DNA from: Agrobacterium vaccinii
GTDB lineage: Bacteria > Pseudomonadota > Alphaproteobacteria > Rhizobiales > Rhizobiaceae
Assembly (NCBI RefSeq): GCF_021310995.1
Contig: NZ_CP054150.1
Span: forward strand, 2,480,001 to 2,544,000
Length of the DNA: 64,000 bases
Reading direction: 5' to 3'
The notes below the pieces were generated by a model. It was not told where the DNA came from, searched no databases, and saw only the letters and a program-made list of their open reading frames with translations. Made by a program: the position numbers and the translations under genes. Positions 39,183 to 49,016 of this stretch are shown piece after piece. The stretch's first letter is position 1. Every line of letters begins with the position of its first letter.

Positions 39183-41345
39183 TCAGTCCGCCGCACCCCC
39201 ATTATCACGGGCTATCGCAGCTTTTAGCAATGGCAATAACTCCCGATACGTTTCCAGGAAATCATCGTCCATGCGGTGATTTGAACCGCGAAACGCCATG
39301 AACAGCTCGTTTCGAAGATCAACAAGAGTCTGACGTTTGCTAGCCTGCGCAGCATCGGACGCCGCGTTGAAAGATCCGAAATGCTGATATCCATTAAATG
39401 AGAGCGCGAACGCCACTATGGCATCGCGATCGGTGGGATCAGGAAGCTCATCAACTCGCAGAGAGCTGTCAGGCCTTAAAACCGGTTCCACTGCGCTATC
39501 CTCCTCGCCGATATAGCCGCCCGTTTGTCGCTGCCACAGGCGCGCATAAAGCCCGCCTTGTGCCAACAGCGCGGTTGGCGACCCCTCTTCAACGATGCGA
39601 CCCTTATCCAGCACCACGATCCGGTCCATCCGGGCGATGGTGGACAGCCGGTGGGCAATGGCGATAACTGTTTTGCCCGTCATCAACATGTCCAGCTTTT
39701 CCTGGATTGCCGCCTCGGATTCGCTGTCGAGCGCGGATGTCGCCTCATCGAGAATGAGGATCGGCGCGTCTTTCAACAGCACGCGTGCAATTGCCACGCG
39801 CTGGCGCTGACCGCCGGAAAGCTTGACGCCCCTGTCACCGACGAAGGCATCGTAACCGCGCCGTCCCTCGCTATCGGCAAGGTCCGCAATAAAGCCGTCG
39901 GCCTGTGCTGCCCTCGCCGCCGTAGCAATCTCCTCATGGGAGGCATCCGGCCTGCCATAGCGAATATTGTCTCCAACGGATCGGTGCAGCAGCGAAACGT
40001 CCTGTGAGATGACACCAATGTTTTCGCGCAGGCTGGCCTGCGTCACCGACTGGATGCTTTGTCCGTCAATGCTGATATTGCCCTGCCCCGGCTCGTAAAA
40101 TCGCAAGAGCAGATTGACCAGCGTCGTCTTACCCGCACCGGAAAGACCGACCAGCCCAACCTTTTCGCCCGCTGCCACCTTCAAGGTCAGATGATCGATC
40201 ACCGTCTTTTCGGCACGATAGGCAAAATGGACCTGCTCGAAATTGATCTCGCCGCGCGCTACGATAAGCGGCTTTGCGTCCGGCGCATCGACGATCGTTG
40301 GCAGTGTGGTCATAACCGGCATCGCATCCTTGATCGTGCCGATAGCCTGAAAGATTTGCTGACCCATTTCCAAAAACGCCCGGGCATTGGCGGAAAGCCG
40401 CTGGGTCAGGTAGATCGAGCCCGCAAACTGGCCTGTCGTCACGAAGCCATCGACCATGCCCCAAAAGCCGATACTCAGCATTGCAATCCACAGGACGACG
40501 TTGAGAAGAAGAATGGCGGTGCTGGTCGTCAGATAGACCCGTCGCTCGCGGTGCTGGGTATCGATGACCTCGGTGAAGACCTTGCGCAGAGCCCCGGCTT
40601 CGCTGTCTTCCGCCGCGAACTGTTTCACCATCTGAATGTTGCTGTAGAGATCGGTCATAGACCCCACCAGCAGACTGCGCTTCTTGGCAGAGCGGCGTGC
40701 AAGCTCCGAAAATTTCGGCACGGCCATAACGGCAATCGCAATGCTGACGACGATCCAGACAAGCACCGGCAGCGCCAAAGGCCATGCCACAGTGCTCAGC
40801 AGCACAAGCGAACCTACGAATTGCACGAGAAAATACGGTATCGAGTAGAATGCGACAGTCACCTGCTGCTGCACCGCGGATGCCGCCTGCGATAGACGCG
40901 AAGCGACCTGGCCCGCAAAAAGATCATGGAAGAAGCCGATATCCTGACGCTCGACCGCCTTGTGCCCCTGCCACTGAATGGCGGCGGGCATGCACACAGC
41001 GACCGTTTGCGACGTCAGCGTGTTGGCCATGAAGGAAAGCAGCGGCTGCACTGGAAACAGCAGGACGACCATGATGGTCAGCAACGGCCACTCGCTTTGC
41101 AGAAATGCCGCCGCACCCTTGGCGGTGACACCGTCGACAATGGCCGAAAAGCTCCAGATCAGAAAAAGATTGGTGGCTTCCATCAGCATCGCGAAAACTG
41201 AAATCGCGAGGAGCACGCCCCGAAACATCCGCACGAAGTGCAAAAGCAGGTGAAAAGGCCCCTGCGATGGGATGGGTCTGTAGGGAATGTCGAGCGGTCG
41301 TATCAGCCGCTCAAAGGGCCGGTAAGCGAAGTCTGAAAAAGCCAT
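39183..41345 (-). CDS. ABC exporter, fused membrane and ATPase domains, with C-terminal extension
   Basis: A type IV ABC exporter half-transporter of about 720 residues. Six membrane helices fill residues 60-310. The ATPase is canonical: Walker A GLSGAGKTTLVN, Q-loop VISQDVSLLHRSV, signature LSGGQRQRVAIARVLL, Walker B ILILDEATSALD and the switch His in AIAHRLSTI. After the usual end, a further 110 residues follow, from LRPDSSLRVDELPDP to the stop, with an FNGYQHFGSF stretch and amphipathic helices; I do not recognise this tail. The ATG at 41345 is preferred; a GTG at 41363 is possible. Substrate is unknown. Confidence 0.85.
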   Translation of the reverse strand: MAFSDFAYRPFERLIRPLDIPYRPIPSQGPFHLLLHFVRMFRGVLLAISVFAMLMEATNLFLIWSFSAIVDGVTAKGAAAFLQSEWPLLTIMVVLLFPVQPLLSFMANTLTSQTVAVCMPAAIQWQGHKAVERQDIGFFHDLFAGQVASRLSQAASAVQQQVTVAFYSIPYFLVQFVGSLVLLSTVAWPLALPVLVWIVVSIAIAVMAVPKFSELARRSAKKRSLLVGSMTDLYSNIQMVKQFAAEDSEAGALRKVFTEVIDTQHRERRVYLTTSTAILLLNVVLWIAMLSIGFWGMVDGFVTTGQFAGSIYLTQRLSANARAFLEMGQQIFQAIGTIKDAMPVMTTLPTIVDAPDAKPLIVARGEINFEQVHFAYRAEKTVIDHLTLKVAAGEKVGLVGLSGAGKTTLVNLLLRFYEPGQGNISIDGQSIQSVTQASLRENIGVISQDVSLLHRSVGDNIRYGRPDASHEEIATAARAAQADGFIADLADSEGRRGYDAFVGDRGVKLSGGQRQRVAIARVLLKDAPILILDEATSALDSESEAAIQEKLDMLMTGKTVIAIAHRLSTIARMDRIVVLDKGRIVEEGSPTALLAQGGLYARLWQRQTGGYIGEEDSAVEPVLRPDSSLRVDELPDPTDRDAIVAFALSFNGYQHFGSFNAASDAAQASKRQTLVDLRNELFMAFRGSNHRMDDDFLETYRELLPLLKAAIARDNGGAAD

Positions 41346-41526
41346 GGCGCTCTGCAGTAACACTGGAAAAGAATGGTGGCAGTATCAGTAATAGCCAACA
41401 TTGAACCATGGATTGCGGTGATCGCAAACCCTTTAACGCAGATTGTAGAAAAGTTTCCCGCCGTAGCAGCGATCCAGGATCGATGGGTAAGCACGGCGCA
41501 GGAATGCTCCGCCGTGCCAGAGACGA

Positions 41527-41751
41527 TCAACGCAGCAGAACGAATCCCGCGATATTCAGGATCAGGAATACCAGAAGGCCACCGAAAAAACCGCCGGTGG
41601 TGAAGAAGCCAACCGCCATGGCGATCATCAGCACGATCACCATCATCGTGCCGTACTTCGCAGCGGTCAGAAAACCGTCATAGGTCTTTTCGTGTTCGGG
41701 ATAATTCATCGGCGCGCCGACTTCGACTGGACCCGTGTGGTGTTCGCTCAT
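41527..41751 (-). CDS. aa3-type cytochrome c oxidase subunit IV-like peptide
   Basis: A 74-residue membrane peptide. The N-terminal segment MNYPEHEKTYDGFLTAAKYG is the hallmark of the bacterial COX IV family, followed by two hydrophobic stretches (MMVIVLMIAMAVGFF and GGLLVFLILNIAGFVLL). The subunit is a small accessory part of the aa3 oxidase. The other oxidase genes are not in this window. Confidence 0.8.
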   Translation of the reverse strand: MSEHHTGPVEVGAPMNYPEHEKTYDGFLTAAKYGTMMVIVLMIAMAVGFFTTGGFFGGLLVFLILNIAGFVLLR

Positions 41752-42175
41752 GCCATTTCCCCTTCAATTACCCAGATTTCCGCCCGTTACTCCAAACGCC
41801 CACGGCGTTTTCCTCACAGGGCAAAAAAGTGCAGAATGCTCCAATGCCAAGACCTACATGGAACCGATGAAAAACGCAACGGACCGTGCCGGCGCTCTTG
41901 CACCGCATTGGATGCATTTTCACCGCCGCTAGACTTGTGGTCTACGGGTCGAAAACAGTGCAGCCAAGCAACAGACGCGCCAGCAATTCTTGCCAAAGCG
42001 CCTCTTTACACGGTGCAAAGCGCTATCCCAGTTGCATTTCGTAAAACCAACTCCTACACGAAATAGTGGGGAGGACGTCCGAAGCATTCGCAAGGCAAGC
42101 GAAAGCATCGCTATCAGGGAACGGCACGGACGGATTCTGCGCATTAACCCGCAAAGGGATCGAGGAGGGGAAAAA
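41752..42175. other. Gene-free stretch upstream of the TRAP permease genes
   Basis: This 424-base stretch holds no convincing gene. The only structure I see is a short dyad TAGAC-TTGTG-GTCTA at 41930-41944, which could be a weak operator but is too short to rely on. A strong ribosome site (GAGGAGGGG) ends it just before the DctQ-type start. Confidence 0.5.
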
Positions 42176-42715
42176 ATGACGGCTCTTCTAAAACTAAGCG
42201 CCCTTATTGACTGGTTCAGTGAGGCGATGGGCAAGTTTGCAGGCTATCTTGTCCTGATCTGCTGCCTCGTCAGCGCTGGCAACGCCATCGTTCGCTATGT
42301 CTTCAACTACAGCTCCAATGGCTGGCTGGAAATCCAGTGGTACATGTTCGCCTTCATCGTTCTGGTCGGCGCGTCCTACACGCTGCGGATGAATGAGCAT
42401 GTGCGCGTGGACATCATCTATGGCGCGATCTCGGCCCGCACGCGGCTCTGGGTCGATATTATCGGCATCACACTCTTCCTGCTGCCCGCCTGCTTCTTTC
42501 TGGCGTGGCTCAGTTGGCCGATGTTCACCCTGTCGCTGGCCCAGAACGAAGTCTCGTCCAATGCCGGTGGCCTCATTCGCTGGCCGGTGAAGTTCATCAT
42601 CTTTGCGGGCTTTGCCCTGCTGGTCCTTCAGGGAATATCCGAACTGGTGAAGCGCATCGGCGCGCTGAACGGGCTCTACGAGCTCGACACCAAATACGAA
42701 AAACCGCTCCAGTAA
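42176..42715 (+). CDS. TRAP transporter small permease (DctQ-type)
   Basis: A 179-residue protein with four membrane helices. The family pattern is visible: AGNAIVRYVFNYSSNGWLEIQ near residue 35 and VGASYTLRMNEHVRVDIIYG near 63. It forms the membrane complex with the large permease and feeds on a soluble binding protein. The ATG at 42176 follows GAGGAGGGG; a longer open frame from 41990 has no support. The large permease starts 29 bases after its stop. Confidence 0.92.
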   Translation: MTALLKLSALIDWFSEAMGKFAGYLVLICCLVSAGNAIVRYVFNYSSNGWLEIQWYMFAFIVLVGASYTLRMNEHVRVDIIYGAISARTRLWVDIIGITLFLLPACFFLAWLSWPMFTLSLAQNEVSSNAGGLIRWPVKFIIFAGFALLVLQGISELVKRIGALNGLYELDTKYEKPLQ

Positions 42716-42744
42716 CTCAGGCGCTGATCGCTAAGGATATTTCC

Positions 42745-44247
42745 ATGTTCGAATACGGTATTCTGCCGCCGCTGATGTTCCTGGGCATGATCATTTTCAT
42801 GCTCTACGGCTTCCCCGTGGCTTTCTCCCTTGCCTCCGTTGGCCTTCTCTTCGGCGTCATTGGCATTTTCACGGAGCATTTTTCGCCAGCCTTCCTGCAA
42901 GCCTTGCCACTTCGCATTTTCGGCATCATCTCCAACGATCTTCTGCTGGCCATCCCCTTCTTCACCTTCATGGGTGCCATTTTGGAGCGATGTGGCCTTG
43001 CTGAAGACCTGCTGGAAGGCACCGGCAAACTGTTCGGAGCTATTCCAGGCGGTCTTGCCTATGCCGTCATTCTCGTCGGCGCGATCCTGGGCGCCATCAC
43101 CGGCACGGTGGCGGCCTCGGTCATCACCATGGGCGTCATATCCCTGCCCATCATGCTGAAATACGGTTACAATCCGCGTCTCGCCACCGGCGTCATCGCC
43201 GCATCCGGCACCATCACGCAGGTCATCCCGCCTTCCCTGGTGCTGATCGTTCTCGCAGACCAGCTCGGTAAGTCCGTCGGCGATATGTACCTCGGGGCTA
43301 TCGGCCCATCGATCCTCCAGGTAACGATCTTTATTCTGTTCATTTTCGTTATGTCGAAGCTGCGGCCCAAGGACCTGCCCGCCCTGCCGCCGGAAGCCCG
43401 CGGAGAGTTGAACCGCGCTCTGGTGTTCAAGGTGCTGGCGGGTATGGTCCCCTCCATCGTTCTGATCTTCCTCGTGCTCGGCACCATCTTCATGGGCCTT
43501 GCGACACCCACGGAAGCAGGCGCGCTCGGCGTCGTCGGCGCCATGGCGCTGGCCGCTGCCCATCGTCGCCTCACCTGGGATCTCGTCAAGCAGGGCATGC
43601 ATTCCACCATGCACATCACCTCGATGGTGGTGTTCATTCTGGTCGGCGCGACATGCTTCAGCCTTGTCTTTCAGGGCATGGATGGTTCGTTGTGGATCGA
43701 ACACATGCTGTCGGGCATTCCAGGTGGTCCCATCGGCTTCCTCATCTTCGTGAACATCTTCATCTTCTTCCTGGCCTTCTTCCTCGATTTCTTCGAAATC
43801 GCCTTCATCGTCATCCCGATGCTGGCCCCTATCGCGCAGTCGCTCGGCATCGACCTCATCTGGTTCGGCGTTCTCATCTGCATCAACATGCAGACCAGCT
43901 TCATGCACCCGCCCTTTGGCTTTGCGCTCTTCTACTTGCGCTCCATCGCACCGCGTAGCGTCAAGACTTCCGATATCTACATGGGCGCGATCCCATGGCT
44001 GGGCATGCAGCTCATCCTCGTCGCCATTGTCATCTTCTGGCCCGAATCCGTTACCTACTGGCTGGACAAGACACCGCAGGTCGATCTCAACACCATCAAG
44101 ATCGAAGTCCCCGCCTTCGGCAACGGCGGCGGCAACACCATGCCCAATTTCGGCCTGCCGCCAATGGACGGCGCACCGGCCCAACCGGGCGGAAACGGAT
44201 TGCCCGGCATGCCAAATCTCAACGAGCCACCGAAGATCGGTCCTTAA
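42745..44247 (+). CDS. TRAP transporter large permease (DctM-type) with Gly/Pro-rich tail
   Basis: The 500-residue protein has about 12 membrane helices, with family segments LAIPFFTFMGAILERCGLAEDL, GTVAASVITMGVISLPIMLKYGY and ATGVIAASGTITQVIPPSL. It moves the substrate with a sodium ion gradient. The last 45 residues (from about 455) are low-complexity Gly, Pro, Asn and Met (GNGGGNTMPNFGLPPMDG), unusual for the family. The ATG at 42745 is the natural start; the longer frame from 42505 lies inside the small permease gene. Confidence 0.93.
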   Translation: MFEYGILPPLMFLGMIIFMLYGFPVAFSLASVGLLFGVIGIFTEHFSPAFLQALPLRIFGIISNDLLLAIPFFTFMGAILERCGLAEDLLEGTGKLFGAIPGGLAYAVILVGAILGAITGTVAASVITMGVISLPIMLKYGYNPRLATGVIAASGTITQVIPPSLVLIVLADQLGKSVGDMYLGAIGPSILQVTIFILFIFVMSKLRPKDLPALPPEARGELNRALVFKVLAGMVPSIVLIFLVLGTIFMGLATPTEAGALGVVGAMALAAAHRRLTWDLVKQGMHSTMHITSMVVFILVGATCFSLVFQGMDGSLWIEHMLSGIPGGPIGFLIFVNIFIFFLAFFLDFFEIAFIVIPMLAPIAQSLGIDLIWFGVLICINMQTSFMHPPFGFALFYLRSIAPRSVKTSDIYMGAIPWLGMQLILVAIVIFWPESVTYWLDKTPQVDLNTIKIEVPAFGNGGGNTMPNFGLPPMDGAPAQPGGNGLPGMPNLNEPPKIGP

Positions 44248-44332
44248 GGGAAACACTTGATGCGTGTGGACTGATGTATTATATTGGTGAAGTGGAAGGC
44301 AGGGTTGCACCCCCGCCTTCCGTTTGTTCTTG

Positions 44333-44413
44333 CTAGAAATTGAGCCGGACAGTCAATGACCAGCCTGTCCGGTTTTTCCTAATCAAAAACGTAATGCTCA
44401 GTGGTTTCCACAT
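44333..44413 (-). CDS. Possible 26-residue small ORF behind a structured leader
   Basis: On the minus strand, ATG at 44413 opens a reading frame of 26 codons (MWKPLSITFLIRKN...) ending with TAG at 44333. A very strong ribosome site, GGAGGTGAT, lies four bases upstream, and the structured element at 44434-44514 comes right before that. The frame overlaps the terminator of the TRAP genes on the other strand, which argues for caution. The peptide is basic with a hydrophobic middle; I do not recognise it. Confidence 0.35.
   Translation of the reverse strand: MWKPLSITFLIRKNRTGWSLTVRLNF
44345..44377 (+). terminator. Intrinsic terminator after the TRAP permease genes
   Basis: CCGGACAG at 44345-44352 pairs with CTGTCCGG at 44365-44372 and is followed by five T residues. 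A second stem (GGAAGGC/GCCTTCC) lies just before it at 44294-44321. Confidence 0.85.
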
Positions 44414-44433
44414 CGCATCACCTCCACGATTCG

Positions 44434-44514
44434 AGAGCAAGGCCGTTACCACGGTCGGCGGGGCCCGTCACCGCCGATACGTCCTGCTGGTAGGACGTTA
44501 GCTGCTTTTGCTCT
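44434..44514 (-). ncRNA. Four-way-junction RNA candidate (leader or small RNA)
   Basis: A 7-bp closing stem (AGAGCAA with TTGCTCT) encloses three hairpins: ACGTCC/GGACGT, CGGCGG/CCGCCG and CCGT/ACGG. On the minus strand a promoter (TCGACA, 16 bases, TATGAT) places the transcript start near 44518, just before the closing stem, and a GGAGGTGAT ribosome site follows the structure. The element therefore looks like a cis-acting leader or a stand-alone RNA. It lacks the T-arm loop of tRNA, and no riboswitch class I know matches it. Confidence 0.55.
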
Positions 44515-44524
44515 GAACGCTGTT

Positions 44525-44552
44525 ATCATAAATTGCCCACTGACTTTGTCGA
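44525..44552 (-). promoter_or_regulatory. Promoter for the structured RNA candidate
   Basis: Minus-strand -35 TCGACA at 44547-44552 and -10 TATGAT at 44525-44530, spaced by 16 bases, pointing into the four-way-junction element. It lies just past the terminator of the TRAP binding-protein gene, so it defines a new transcript. Confidence 0.5.
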
Positions 44553-44574
44553 GCGAATTTCAACTATAAAGCGC

Positions 44575-44601
44575 AAAAACCCGGACCTTTCGATCCGGGT
44601 T
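44575..44601 (-). terminator. Intrinsic terminator after the TRAP binding-protein gene
   Basis: On the minus strand AACCCGGA pairs with TCCGGGTT across an eight-base loop, and the stem runs into five T residues (44579-44575). It lies about 27 bases after the stop of the binding-protein gene. Confidence 0.85.
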
Positions 44602-44627
44602 CGAGTCTCACCTGCGGTTGGTGTCGT

Positions 44628-45782
<1,155 letters not shown>

Positions 45783-46023
45783 CTATCTGGCATAGCGAGA
45801 GGAAAGCACGAGCCCGGGCCACTGACAAGCAGGACAGCCAAGAATAAAATGCCCGGGAAGCCCTGTTGTCGGGCAGTTCAGATCAATATTTTTAATCAGT
45901 CGAAATATACAGTAGCATCCCTATACTTTAGGCGAAGGCCGTGCGCAATTTTGCTGGATCGGGGCGCTTGACGAACAGGTTTTGCGGTTTCAAAACAGGC
46001 AGCAGATTCACGCCGGAGCCGTC

Positions 46024-46779
46024 ATGTCCAAGCCCATCATCGCCATCCCCGCCGATATTCGCCATCTGGATGGCGCGGAATGGCACGCGGCACAAACGCA
46101 GTATCTCGCCGCCGCCTTGAAAGTGGCCGATGTCATGTCCTTCATCATCCCGGCCTTCGAAGCTGGAAACGATGTGGATGCCATTCTCGACCGGGTGGAT
46201 GGACTGCTGGTTTCCGGCTCTGCCACCAACGTTCACCCGTCCCTTTACGGCGTCGAAGCCAAGGATAGCGACGGCCCTTTCGACCCCGGCCGGGACGCCA
46301 CGAGCCTGCCGCTCATCCGTCGCGCCATTGATCGCGGTATTCCGATGCTGGCCATCTGTCGCGGCATTCAGGAACTCAACGTCGCGCTGGGCGGCACGCT
46401 TGCCAGCGAAATTCAGGAACAGCCCGGCATTTGGGACCACCGCAAACCTCATGATATCGACCGGGATAAGGCCTTTGCCATTCGCCAGCCCGTCTTTGTC
46501 CGAGAGGGCTCCTGTATTGCCCAGCATCTCGGCTTAACAGGCGAGGTGCAGATCAACTCCCTGCACCGCCAGGCCATCGCGGAAACCGCCCCCGGGCTTC
46601 AGGTAGAGGCGACGGCCGAGGATGGCACCATCGAAGCCGTCTCGGTCATCGATTCCAAAGGCTTTGCCGTCGGCGTCCAATGGCACCCGGAATACTGGGC
46701 GCAAACGGATGCCCCGTCACGCGCATTGTTCGAGGCCTTTGGTAACGCAGTGCGTGCCTATCAAGCAACCAAGGCTTGA
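46024..46779 (+). CDS. Class I glutamine amidotransferase-like gamma-glutamyl hydrolase (PuuD-type)
   Basis: The 251-residue protein has the peptidase C26 fold. The nucleophile is Cys112 in MLAICRGIQELNVALGG, and the His-Glu pair is in GVQWHPEYW near residue 220. GLLVSGSATNVHPSLYG near 60 and NSLHRQAI near 180 match enzymes that cleave gamma-glutamyl-GABA in putrescine breakdown. No glutamyl-putrescine synthetase is adjacent, so the substrate is inferred. GGAG lies ahead of the ATG at 46024; an upstream frame start at 45982 is less likely. Confidence 0.87.
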   Translation: MSKPIIAIPADIRHLDGAEWHAAQTQYLAAALKVADVMSFIIPAFEAGNDVDAILDRVDGLLVSGSATNVHPSLYGVEAKDSDGPFDPGRDATSLPLIRRAIDRGIPMLAICRGIQELNVALGGTLASEIQEQPGIWDHRKPHDIDRDKAFAIRQPVFVREGSCIAQHLGLTGEVQINSLHRQAIAETAPGLQVEATAEDGTIEAVSVIDSKGFAVGVQWHPEYWAQTDAPSRALFEAFGNAVRAYQATKA

Positions 46780-46796
46780 GGCCAGTAACAGCCCAG

Positions 46797-48593
46797 TTAC
46801 GCAGCCTGCCGCGTGGCGTTCCCGGGTTCCAGCTGGAACTGGCCGACCATGGCAGACAGCGATAATGTAGCGTCAGCAATCGTCTTGCTGACCGCATTGG
46901 TTTCCTCCACCATCGCTGCGTTCTGCTGGGTCATCTGGTCCAGCGTGTTGACGCTGGTGCTGATTTCCTGAAGCCCCGTGGATTGTTCGCGCGCGCCGGT
47001 GGCAATGCTGTCGACATTGGCGTCGATGCGGCAGACGAAATTTTCGATCTGGGTCAGCGCGCTGCCGGTGGATTGCACGAGCTTCACGCCGCTTTCCACC
47101 TGTTCTCCCGATTTGCCGATGAGGTCGCGAATTTCGCGCGCGGCTTTGGCAGAACGTTGGGCGAGCTCGCGCACTTCCTGCGCCACAACCGCAAATCCCT
47201 TGCCCGCGTCTCCGGCACGGGCTGCTTCCACGCCCGCATTCAAAGCCAGCAGGTTGGTCTGGAACGCGATCTCGTCGATGGTGCTAACAATCGACTTGAT
47301 TTCACTGGCTGCGGTTTCGATGCGCTGCATGGCGGCAATCGCTTCACCGACGACATCGGAGGATTGCGATGTGGAGCGGCGCGCTTCCTTGACCAGGTCG
47401 CGCGTGTCGTTGACCCGCGCCGTCGATGTCTTGACCGTGGTGGCCACCTCTTCCAGCGCCGCCGCCGTCTCTTCCAGCGCGGCCGCCTGCTGCTCGGTGC
47501 GGCGGGCAAGGTCGTTGGCGGCACCGTTCATTTCCTGCCCCTGCTGGCGCAAATGGTCGGCCTCATGCATGATCGTGCCGAGCGTGGTTTGCAGCCGTGT
47601 AACGGTGGCGTTGAAATCGCCACGAAGCGTCTCGAATTGCCGCTCCAGCGTAAAGCGAAGATCGCAATTGGACAGGTTGTTGAGACCACGGCCCAGTTGC
47701 TCAATAGCAAAGCGAAGGGCGTCCGCTTCGGCTATGCGCTCCTTCTCACGCGTTTCGCGCTCCCGGTTGGTGGCAATGCGGGACTGCTCGGCCTCATCTT
47801 CGAGCTGACGCTTGGCCAGACCGGCATCCCGGAAAATCGAGAGTGCGCGGGCCATCGCGCCGATTTCATCGTGCCGTTGCAAATGCGGCGGCGCATCGTC
47901 CAGATTGCCACCCGCCATGCGCGTCATGGAGCCGGTAATCTCGTTGATCGGCGCAATGGCCCGGCGTCGCAGGAAAATAGTGGCGGCAATGGAGAGAACG
48001 ATCAGGAGCCCGCCAAGCGTGTAATTGGTGTTTTGCAGGAACGAGGTCTGCGCTGCCGCATCAACTTCCTTCTGCTTGCCGTATATCGTGCCCATATCCA
48101 CAAGTTGGTTCACGGCATCTTCATGCGCGTGAAAGCTGGCGCTCAGCGCCGGCAGCGATGCGGTGATCCGGGCAGGGTCTTTGGATTGCAGGGCTGGCAG
48201 CGTGTCGGTATCCAGCAGCTTCCAGAACGCATCGCCCTTGATCAGCACGTCATTCTGCAATTTCTCCTTCAGCGCATCGGGAAGCGTCGTCGTCTTCCAG
48301 TATTCGCGACGCTCCTGATACTGCCCTTTGAGAACTTCGATCCGCTCGACATTCTTCGCAAGCCTGCCACCGTCAAGCGCGCTCTCATTGGTCAGAGCAT
48401 AGGTCTCGATCAGATAGAGCGGCGGCGGCAGGATGTCAGCAATCAGGTCCTTGCTGTCGATGATCTCCTGATAGATCGGGCCATTCACCTTTAGCGTGTC
48501 GAGTGCGTAAGCACCCATTAGCAACGTCAACGTAATGCCAGTTGCGAGTGCGACGCCGCTGGCGGTAACGATGGCCGAGATAGTCAGTTTCAT
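46797..48593 (-). CDS. Methyl-accepting chemotaxis protein
   Basis: A 598-residue inner-membrane chemoreceptor. TM1 is at residues 7-30, a helical periplasmic sensor (about 31-188) follows, then TM2 (TLGGLLIVLSIAATIFL) and a HAMP domain (RRRAIAPINEITGSMTRMAG). The cytoplasmic hairpin contains the signaling tip EIAFQTNLLALNAGVEAARA and the methylation helices. The C-terminus (EPGNATRQAA) lacks the pentapeptide that tethers CheR/CheB in some receptors. The sensor domain has no ligand motif I can name. It is transcribed alone. Confidence 0.93.
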   Translation of the reverse strand: MKLTISAIVTASGVALATGITLTLLMGAYALDTLKVNGPIYQEIIDSKDLIADILPPPLYLIETYALTNESALDGGRLAKNVERIEVLKGQYQERREYWKTTTLPDALKEKLQNDVLIKGDAFWKLLDTDTLPALQSKDPARITASLPALSASFHAHEDAVNQLVDMGTIYGKQKEVDAAAQTSFLQNTNYTLGGLLIVLSIAATIFLRRRAIAPINEITGSMTRMAGGNLDDAPPHLQRHDEIGAMARALSIFRDAGLAKRQLEDEAEQSRIATNRERETREKERIAEADALRFAIEQLGRGLNNLSNCDLRFTLERQFETLRGDFNATVTRLQTTLGTIMHEADHLRQQGQEMNGAANDLARRTEQQAAALEETAAALEEVATTVKTSTARVNDTRDLVKEARRSTSQSSDVVGEAIAAMQRIETAASEIKSIVSTIDEIAFQTNLLALNAGVEAARAGDAGKGFAVVAQEVRELAQRSAKAAREIRDLIGKSGEQVESGVKLVQSTGSALTQIENFVCRIDANVDSIATGAREQSTGLQEISTSVNTLDQMTQQNAAMVEETNAVSKTIADATLSLSAMVGQFQLEPGNATRQAA

Positions 48594-49016
48594 GGCAAGC
48601 GATCCAGAAAGAAGAACGGGGGAATTTCGAGCGCGCCGATGTGCGGCGCGGTGTCTTGACGATGGCAGTACCGTCGTAAAGGTCTGCCAGAATGCTCATG
48701 ATGCATTCCACCCGAGTTCATCTCAGGGACAGGTCGTGCAAATCTGCAAAGACTGCGTTTTACGGAGCATTTACTATACGCGTATATTTTTGATTAATAT
48801 TTTCTGAGACACATAATGATTAACATAGTCTAATTATCTAAAATACCGACGGCCAAAATTCCTGCTTTCACGCTCTGTTTTTTACTTTCACCTTTGATCT
48901 GTCTCAAATCACACCGCTTGCGCCCATGCTTATTGGCCACGAAGAGATGCGGCCTGCGGATTTGCTTTATGAAAAGAAGACCAAAGCGCCTCTCTGGATT
49001 GATCAAGGAGAGAGAC
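48594..49016. other. Intergenic region between divergent chemoreceptor and ompW
   Basis: This 423-base stretch is AT-rich in the middle (about 48770-48840) and holds the promoters of both divergent genes. I see an FNR-like site near ompW (given separately) and no gene. A TTAA-N7-TAAT at 48820-48834 is close to the CtrA consensus but imperfect and is not called. Confidence 0.6.
48894..48907 (+). promoter_or_regulatory. FNR/FixK-like box upstream of ompW
   Basis: TTGAT-CTGT-CTCAA matches the anaerobox TTGAT-N4-ATCAA with one mismatch. It lies about 110 bases before the ompW start. OmpW genes are known targets of FNR in enteric bacteria, which makes the site plausible. Confidence 0.45.

Noticed and set aside
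41930..41944. TAGAC-TTGTG-GTCTA dyad upstream of the TRAP permease genes
   Set aside because: A 5-bp half-site is too short to support an operator call and lies over 200 bases from the start.
42676..44310. 544-codon minus-strand frame opposite the TRAP large permease
   Set aside because: Highly acidic, His-rich translation is the usual complement of a membrane protein gene; no start signals.
48820..48834. CtrA-like TTAA-N7-TAAT upstream of the chemoreceptor
   Set aside because: One mismatch in an AT-rich region and more than 200 bases from the start; chance matches are expected.
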